A stretch of 7,218 nucleotides of DNA, from NCBI GenBank assembly GCA_002715665.1, contig PAZO01000016.1, positions 54,556-61,773 on the forward strand. The letters are read 5' to 3'. Shown here piece by piece: positions 5,098 to 7,218 of this stretch. The notes beneath the pieces are model-generated. The model was not told where the DNA came from. It worked only from the letters and a program-made list of their open reading frames with translations, and searched no databases. Made by a program: the position numbers and the translations under genes. This stretch comes from Chloroflexota bacterium. GTDB lineage: Bacteria > Chloroflexota > Dehalococcoidia > SAR202 > GCA-002694895. How positions within the stretch are numbered: the first letter of the stretch is position 1; every line of letters starts with the position of its first letter.

Positions 5098-7218
5098 ATG
5101 AAAGCAAAAATGAAAAATGATGTATTAAATAATATAAAATGGAGAAATATTGGCCCACCTCGAGGAGGAAGAGTTGTTGCGGTAGCAGGTCATCCAACAA
5201 ATATTAATGAATATTATTTTGGAGCATGTGCAGGAGGTGTGTGGAAAACAGATGATGCTGGAACAACATGGAAAAATATAACTGACGGTTTTTTAAACAC
5301 ATCTTCTATTGGTGCATTAGCAATAGCAGACTCAGATCCTAATGTAATATATGCAGGAACAGGTGAGTCGCAAATACGTGGAAACGTTTCACCAGGAGAT
5401 GGAGTATATAAATCAACTGACGCAGGAAGAACATGGAAACATGTAGGTTTATCAAAAACAATGCATATATCAAGAATAAGAATAGATCCAACTGATCCTG
5501 ATACAGTGTATGTAGGAGCCCTAGGACATGCATTTGGTTCAAATAAAGAAAGAGGAGTGTATAAATCGACAGACGGCGGAGAAACATGGGAAAATGTTTT
5601 ATTTGTAAGTGATAAAGCCGGTGTTGCAGATTTGGCAATGGATACTGGCAATCCTAAAATTTTAATTGCTGCTATTTGGCAAGCTAAAAGAACTTTCTGG
5701 AATTTAGAAAGCGGAGGTCCTGATTCAGGTATTTATATTTCTTTTGATGCTGGTGAAAATTGGGAAAATATAACCACCAAACCTGGGTTACCAGGCGGAT
5801 TGAAAGGCAGAATGGGAGTCACTATATCTCCTGCTAAAGAAGGAAGAATGTGGGCTACAATTGAATCAGAGATCGATACAGGAGTTTACAGAACAGAAGA
5901 TTACGGAGAAAATTGGGAATTAGTATCAGATAACCAGGATTTACAAGGCAGACCTTGGTATTATCAGCACATCATATCTGATCCATCTGACGAAAATACT
6001 GTATGGATAATGAATTATAGTTGCTACAAATCTACTGACGGTGGTAAAAATTTCGATTTAGTAACTACACCACACGGTGACAACCATGATATATGGATAG
6101 ATCCAAATGATAGTAATAGATTAATTCAAGGTAATGACGGTGGCGCTAATGTCTCTTTGAATGGAGGAGACACTTGGTCTACTATATATAACCAAAAAAC
6201 AGCTCAATTTTACCATGTTCATACTGACAACCAATTTCCTTATAGAGTTTATGGTACGCAACAAGACAACTCTGCAATCAGTGTGCCCTACAGAACAGAA
6301 AAAGGTGCAATTACGTGGTCTGATGCCTATGTTACAGGTACATCAGAAAGTGGTTATATTGTTACAGATCCCAAAAATCCAAACATTGTATATTCTGGTG
6401 CAATAGGTAGTTCACCAGGAGGTGGAGGTAACCTTTTAAGATATGATCATGAAACAGGGCAGGTAAGAATAGTCACAGTTTGGCCTGTAATGAATACAGG
6501 TAAAGGCGCAGATCAAATGAAGTATAGGTTCCAATGGACTTTCCCTATACAATTTTCTCCTCATGATGATAAAACCTTATATGTTGCTGGAAACAAGGTT
6601 TTCAAATCAACTAATGAAGGACAATCTTGGACAGAAATTAGTGGAGATTTAACAACAGATGATAAATCCAAACAAGAAGTATCAGGAGGTCCGATTACAA
6701 AAGATACATCAGCTGCTGAAACCTATTGCACAATATACTCTTTCATCGAATCTCCGTATGTAAAAGGCTTAATGTGGGCTGGAAGTGATGATGGTAAGAT
6801 CCACATTTCAACTGATGGAGCAGATTCTAACGAAAAAAGTTGGACAGAAGTAACTCCTAAAGATTTCCCAAAATGGGCTAGAATCCACACTATAGAATTG
6901 TCACCACATGACAAATCAACTGCATACGTTGTTGCAACAAAAAATATGCTTGATGATTATTCTCCAATTATTTATAAAACAACAGATAATGGAAAATCAT
7001 GGACAAGAATTGATGATTCTTTCCCTCAACATGAAATCACAAGAGTAATCAGAGTTGACAAAAATGATCCTAAGTTAAATGATCTTTTACAATTAGAAGA
7101 AAAAGGTTTAGCAAGAGTAGTTCAATTAGAAGGTGTTGGTTGTGAAAAGTTTGCAGAACACGTCTACAAGTTTGTGGCATCAGAAGTGAAAAATCAAACA
7201 AACGACAGAGTTAGACTT
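5098..7218 (+). CDS. VPS10/sortilin-like Asp-box (BNR) beta-propeller protein, 3' end missing, with an anomalous tail
   Basis: The frame is open for 707 codons to the window edge. It opens with IKWRNIGPPRGGRVVAVAGH (13-32), the hallmark start of the bacterial VPS10/'glycosyl hydrolase' propeller family. About ten Asp-box repeats (S/T-x-D-x-G-x-T-W) follow, at 51-58, 106-113, 157-164, 215-222, 266-273, 312-319, 354-360, 504-511, 571-582 and 628-635. Conserved blocks between them include GTGESQIRGNVS (87-98), PHGDNHDIWIDP (325-336), GNDGGANVS (345-353), QFYHVHTDNQFPYRVYGTQQDNS (370-392), YRFQWTFPI (476-484) and GGPITKD (530-536). No catalytic residues are assigned; such propellers usually bind ligands or peptides. 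Bacterial members usually run past 1000 residues and are often exported; this one has no signal peptide. From about residue 654 (7057) the sequence leaves the family. Instead of the expected 'LLYAGTE-x-G' strand it reads like a pterin synthase, so the real 3' part is missing or replaced. Its AAGGAG site and 20-base gap place it fourth in the operon. Confidence 0.85.
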   Translation, partial: MKAKMKNDVLNNIKWRNIGPPRGGRVVAVAGHPTNINEYYFGACAGGVWKTDDAGTTWKNITDGFLNTSSIGALAIADSDPNVIYAGTGESQIRGNVSPGDGVYKSTDAGRTWKHVGLSKTMHISRIRIDPTDPDTVYVGALGHAFGSNKERGVYKSTDGGETWENVLFVSDKAGVADLAMDTGNPKILIAAIWQAKRTFWNLESGGPDSGIYISFDAGENWENITTKPGLPGGLKGRMGVTISPAKEGRMWATIESEIDTGVYRTEDYGENWELVSDNQDLQGRPWYYQHIISDPSDENTVWIMNYSCYKSTDGGKNFDLVTTPHGDNHDIWIDPNDSNRLIQGNDGGANVSLNGGDTWSTIYNQKTAQFYHVHTDNQFPYRVYGTQQDNSAISVPYRTEKGAITWSDAYVTGTSESGYIVTDPKNPNIVYSGAIGSSPGGGGNLLRYDHETGQVRIVTVWPVMNTGKGADQMKYRFQWTFPIQFSPHDDKTLYVAGNKVFKSTNEGQSWTEISGDLTTDDKSKQEVSGGPITKDTSAAETYCTIYSFIESPYVKGLMWAGSDDGKIHISTDGADSNEKSWTEVTPKDFPKWARIHTIELSPHDKSTAYVVATKNMLDDYSPIIYKTTDNGKSWTRIDDSFPQHEITRVIRVDKNDPKLNDLLQLEEKGLARVVQLEGVGCEKFAEHVYKFVASEVKNQTNDRVRL
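7057..7218 (+). CDS. QueD/PTPS-like C-terminal segment fused in frame to the propeller gene
   Basis: Codons 654-707 of the open frame begin DKNDPKLNDLLQLEEKGL, continue with RVVQLEGVGCEKFAEHVYKF and end NDRVRL at the window edge. This does not look like an Asp-box propeller. It resembles the second half of 6-pyruvoyl/6-carboxy-tetrahydropterin synthases: after the Asp-His motif these read '...LLxxxDP.L..L....', then a strand, then a P-T/C-x-E helix that includes 'CEKFAEHVY'-like residues, then a V-x-V strand leading to a W-E-T or E-H motif. The zinc-binding histidines and the final motif would lie outside this segment, so the match rests on pattern memory only. QueD makes 6-carboxy-tetrahydropterin for queuosine and 7-deazaguanine synthesis, unrelated to a VPS10 propeller. 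The segment is probably a foreign 3' end, joined artificially or by recombination. Confidence 0.45.

Noticed and set aside
5214..5651. Minus-strand open frames of 145 and 99 codons
   Set aside because: They lie opposite the Asp-box propeller gene, are Pro/Ser/Leu-rich mirror products of its repeated Asp-box codons, and have no ribosome site or family resemblance.
6161..6406. Plus-strand 81-codon frame
   Set aside because: It is an out-of-frame reading inside the propeller gene, whose own frame is continuous and family-conserved here.
6723..6914. Minus-strand 63-codon frame
   Set aside because: It is a shadow of the propeller gene with no ribosome site or family resemblance.
1..7218. tRNA, rRNA, CRISPR array, insertion sequence or riboswitch
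   Set aside because: No cloverleaf, spaced repeats, transposase motifs or structured leader were seen. Nearly all of the window is protein-coding and no gap is longer than 79 bases.

Overview
This is an AT-rich window (about one-third G+C by eye) of bacterial character. It is densely packed, with TAA stops, AGGAG-type ribosome binding sites and gaps of only 1 to 59 bases between the co-directional genes. The style fits an uncultured, possibly marine planktonic bacterium. SAR202-type Chloroflexota or another AT-rich lineage are possible, but nothing here fixes the taxon.

Layout: the left edge holds the first 60 codons of a minus-strand gene (1-180) that looks like a CPPED1-type metallophosphoesterase. 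A short divergent intergenic region (181-259) separates it from a rightward series. That series is a small DUF4177-like protein (260-475), a thiamine-diphosphate enzyme of the AceE-like/transketolase-like group (535-2835), a pyroglutamyl peptidase of family C15 with its Glu/Cys/His triad intact (2837-3466), a gamma-glutamyltransferase-family Ntn hydrolase (3476-5077), and a large Asp-box beta-propeller protein of the VPS10/sortilin-like 'glycosyl hydrolase' group (5098 to the right edge). The last four have gaps of 1, 9 and 20 bases and probably form one operon.

Together the genes suggest intracellular handling of small amidated or gamma-glutamyl/pyroglutamyl compounds, feeding a ThDP-dependent carbon-carbon lyase or transferase. 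That is inference: the Ntn hydrolase has lost the residues that classical GGT uses to hold the glutamyl group, and the ThDP enzyme lacks the N-terminal part by which AceE attaches to E2, so neither can be assumed to do the textbook reaction.

The most unusual point is at the right edge. The propeller protein matches its family up to about 7056-7077. It then changes, in frame, into a segment that reads like the C-terminal half of a 6-pyruvoyl/6-carboxy-tetrahydropterin synthase (QueD-like). The switch falls on a short Asp-Lys-Asn-Asp-Pro stretch that could occur in both families. This is either an assembly chimera at a shared word of about 20 bases or a real fusion; the chimera is the more likely.
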